Shown here: piece by piece, positions 63,293-64,000 of the stretch
Position numbering within the stretch: position 1 is the stretch's first letter
Layout of the letters: every line of letters begins with the position of its first letter
DNA from: Eumeta japonica
Lineage: Eukaryota; Arthropoda; Insecta; Lepidoptera; Psychidae
Assembly (NCBI GenBank): GCA_005406025.1
Contig: BGZK01001455.1
Span: forward strand, 85,581 to 149,580
DNA length: 64,000 nt
Direction: 5' to 3'
Made by a program: the position numbers and the translations under genes
Notes under the pieces: model-generated
Seen by the model: the letters and a program-made list of their open reading frames with translations, nothing else
Database searches by the model: none
What the model was told of the DNA's origin: nothing

Positions 63293-63715
63293 CTGTCTAC
63301 GCTTGCCTGCAACATGTATTAACATGCAGCATGAAACCCACCGCTGACCCTCGAATCTGCCTCTCCACTACGAATCTCTATCCAAATGATTGAATATTGA
63401 TTCCAGAGGATTGACAGATATCGAACACCTAAGCAAGTGTTATTTATTACTATAATTATCTAATTCCGCTAACTATTAAATTGTTTATTCTACGTACGTT
63501 TCATGCCAACAAGGCACATCCTCAGGAAATTGCCGACAGTCACATCCACCAGGGTGCAAGGAGCGTTAAAACAACCAACACAACCTCGTTAGACAGGCCG
63601 CTGTCATGCAATGGTCAAGAGCGACGAAAACATTCTTAAGACAGCCACAGACCACCACCGATAGACATGCTTGTCAAATGTCACAGACTAACCATCACCA
63701 ACATTACCCAAATAG
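63293..63715. other. Non-coding region next to the Penelope-like fragment
   Basis: Probably includes the 3' untranslated part of the Penelope-like element (reading leftward). No gene recognised. Confidence 0.35.
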
Positions 63716-64000
63716 TTACAGGCAAGCGTCCAATAATGGCGATTTATAAACGTCAATTTGGTCATTGAGCATATTATTATCTTTATGTTTTAAAATTTCG
63801 AAGGATTCCAAAACATTCAAATAACCCTTCTCACACACATGCAAGACATCGAATTTGTGATCATTATTAAGCTTATGACCGGTTTCTAATAGATGTTTAG
63901 CAAAATGGGATCTGTCTGATTTTTACGTTATTATTTTTAAAGGCCGAAATATGTTCTTTATATCTTTTTTCAAAGCAACGTCCGGTTTCCTATATATATT
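63716..64000 (-). mobile_element. Penelope-like element, GIY-YIG endonuclease remnant
   Basis: Minus-strand translation gives TGRCFEKRYKEHISAFKNNN near the window edge, then after a one-base shift in an A run near 63928 SDRSHFAKHLLETGHKLNND and KFDVLHVCEKGYLNVLESFE, ending at a TAA (63716-63718). The R..R..EH and H.....GH spacing is that of the GIY-YIG nuclease at the C-terminus of Penelope-like retroelements. The reverse transcriptase would lie beyond 64000. Confidence 0.75.

Overview
The window is animal nuclear DNA, almost certainly from an insect and most likely a moth or butterfly (Lepidoptera). The evidence is short coding exons with GT-AG introns in AT-rich DNA, a ZAD-type zinc-finger gene (a class expanded in insects), an insect-like PCGF3/l(3)73Ah gene, and many interspersed repeats of types I associate with lepidopteran genomes. 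The species cannot be told from the sequence. No bacterial operons, CRISPR arrays or confident tRNA/rRNA genes were seen.

Layout. 1-262: probable LINE 3' end. 635-13615: nine-exon ZAD-C2H2 zinc-finger gene (+), 488 aa, with introns full of LINE debris and one predicted GC-AG intron. 13704-14347: a pogo/Tigger-like non-autonomous DNA element starting 88 bp after its stop codon. 14348-19690: mostly intergenic, with a microsatellite, a LINE fragment and a short TTAA-flanked element. 19692-23224: five-exon Pcgf3 (l(3)73Ah) gene (+), complete, 225 aa. 23225-28990: intergenic, with a long-TIR element and a 48-bp minisatellite split by a LINE. 29002-34284: a 5.3-kb unit bounded by inverted repeats beginning CACTGAAAAAAATAT, carrying a five-exon, frameshifted SAM-like gene and two younger nested repeats. 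34285-44999: mainly non-coding, with an inverted simple-repeat array whose centre is a perfect 26-bp hairpin and a second LINE. 45000-47556: remnant of an R3HCC1-like R3H-domain gene and a decayed mariner. 47557-64000: non-coding, with two near-identical inverted 470-bp MITE copies around a possible 5' untranslated exon, a SINE, LINE debris, the second long-TIR element, a 118-bp tandem array and a Penelope-like GIY-YIG endonuclease remnant at the right edge.

Only two genes look intact, the ZAD zinc-finger gene and Pcgf3. Both products are expected to be nuclear: the first a probable sequence-specific DNA-binding regulator, the second a RING subunit of a variant Polycomb repressive complex 1. 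Nothing in the sequence links their functions. The most interesting object is the 29.0-34.3 kb unit: its two ends match and its splice sites and phases still fit together although the reading frame is decayed. It looks like a DNA transposon built around a SAM-domain protein with no transposase core that I recognise.
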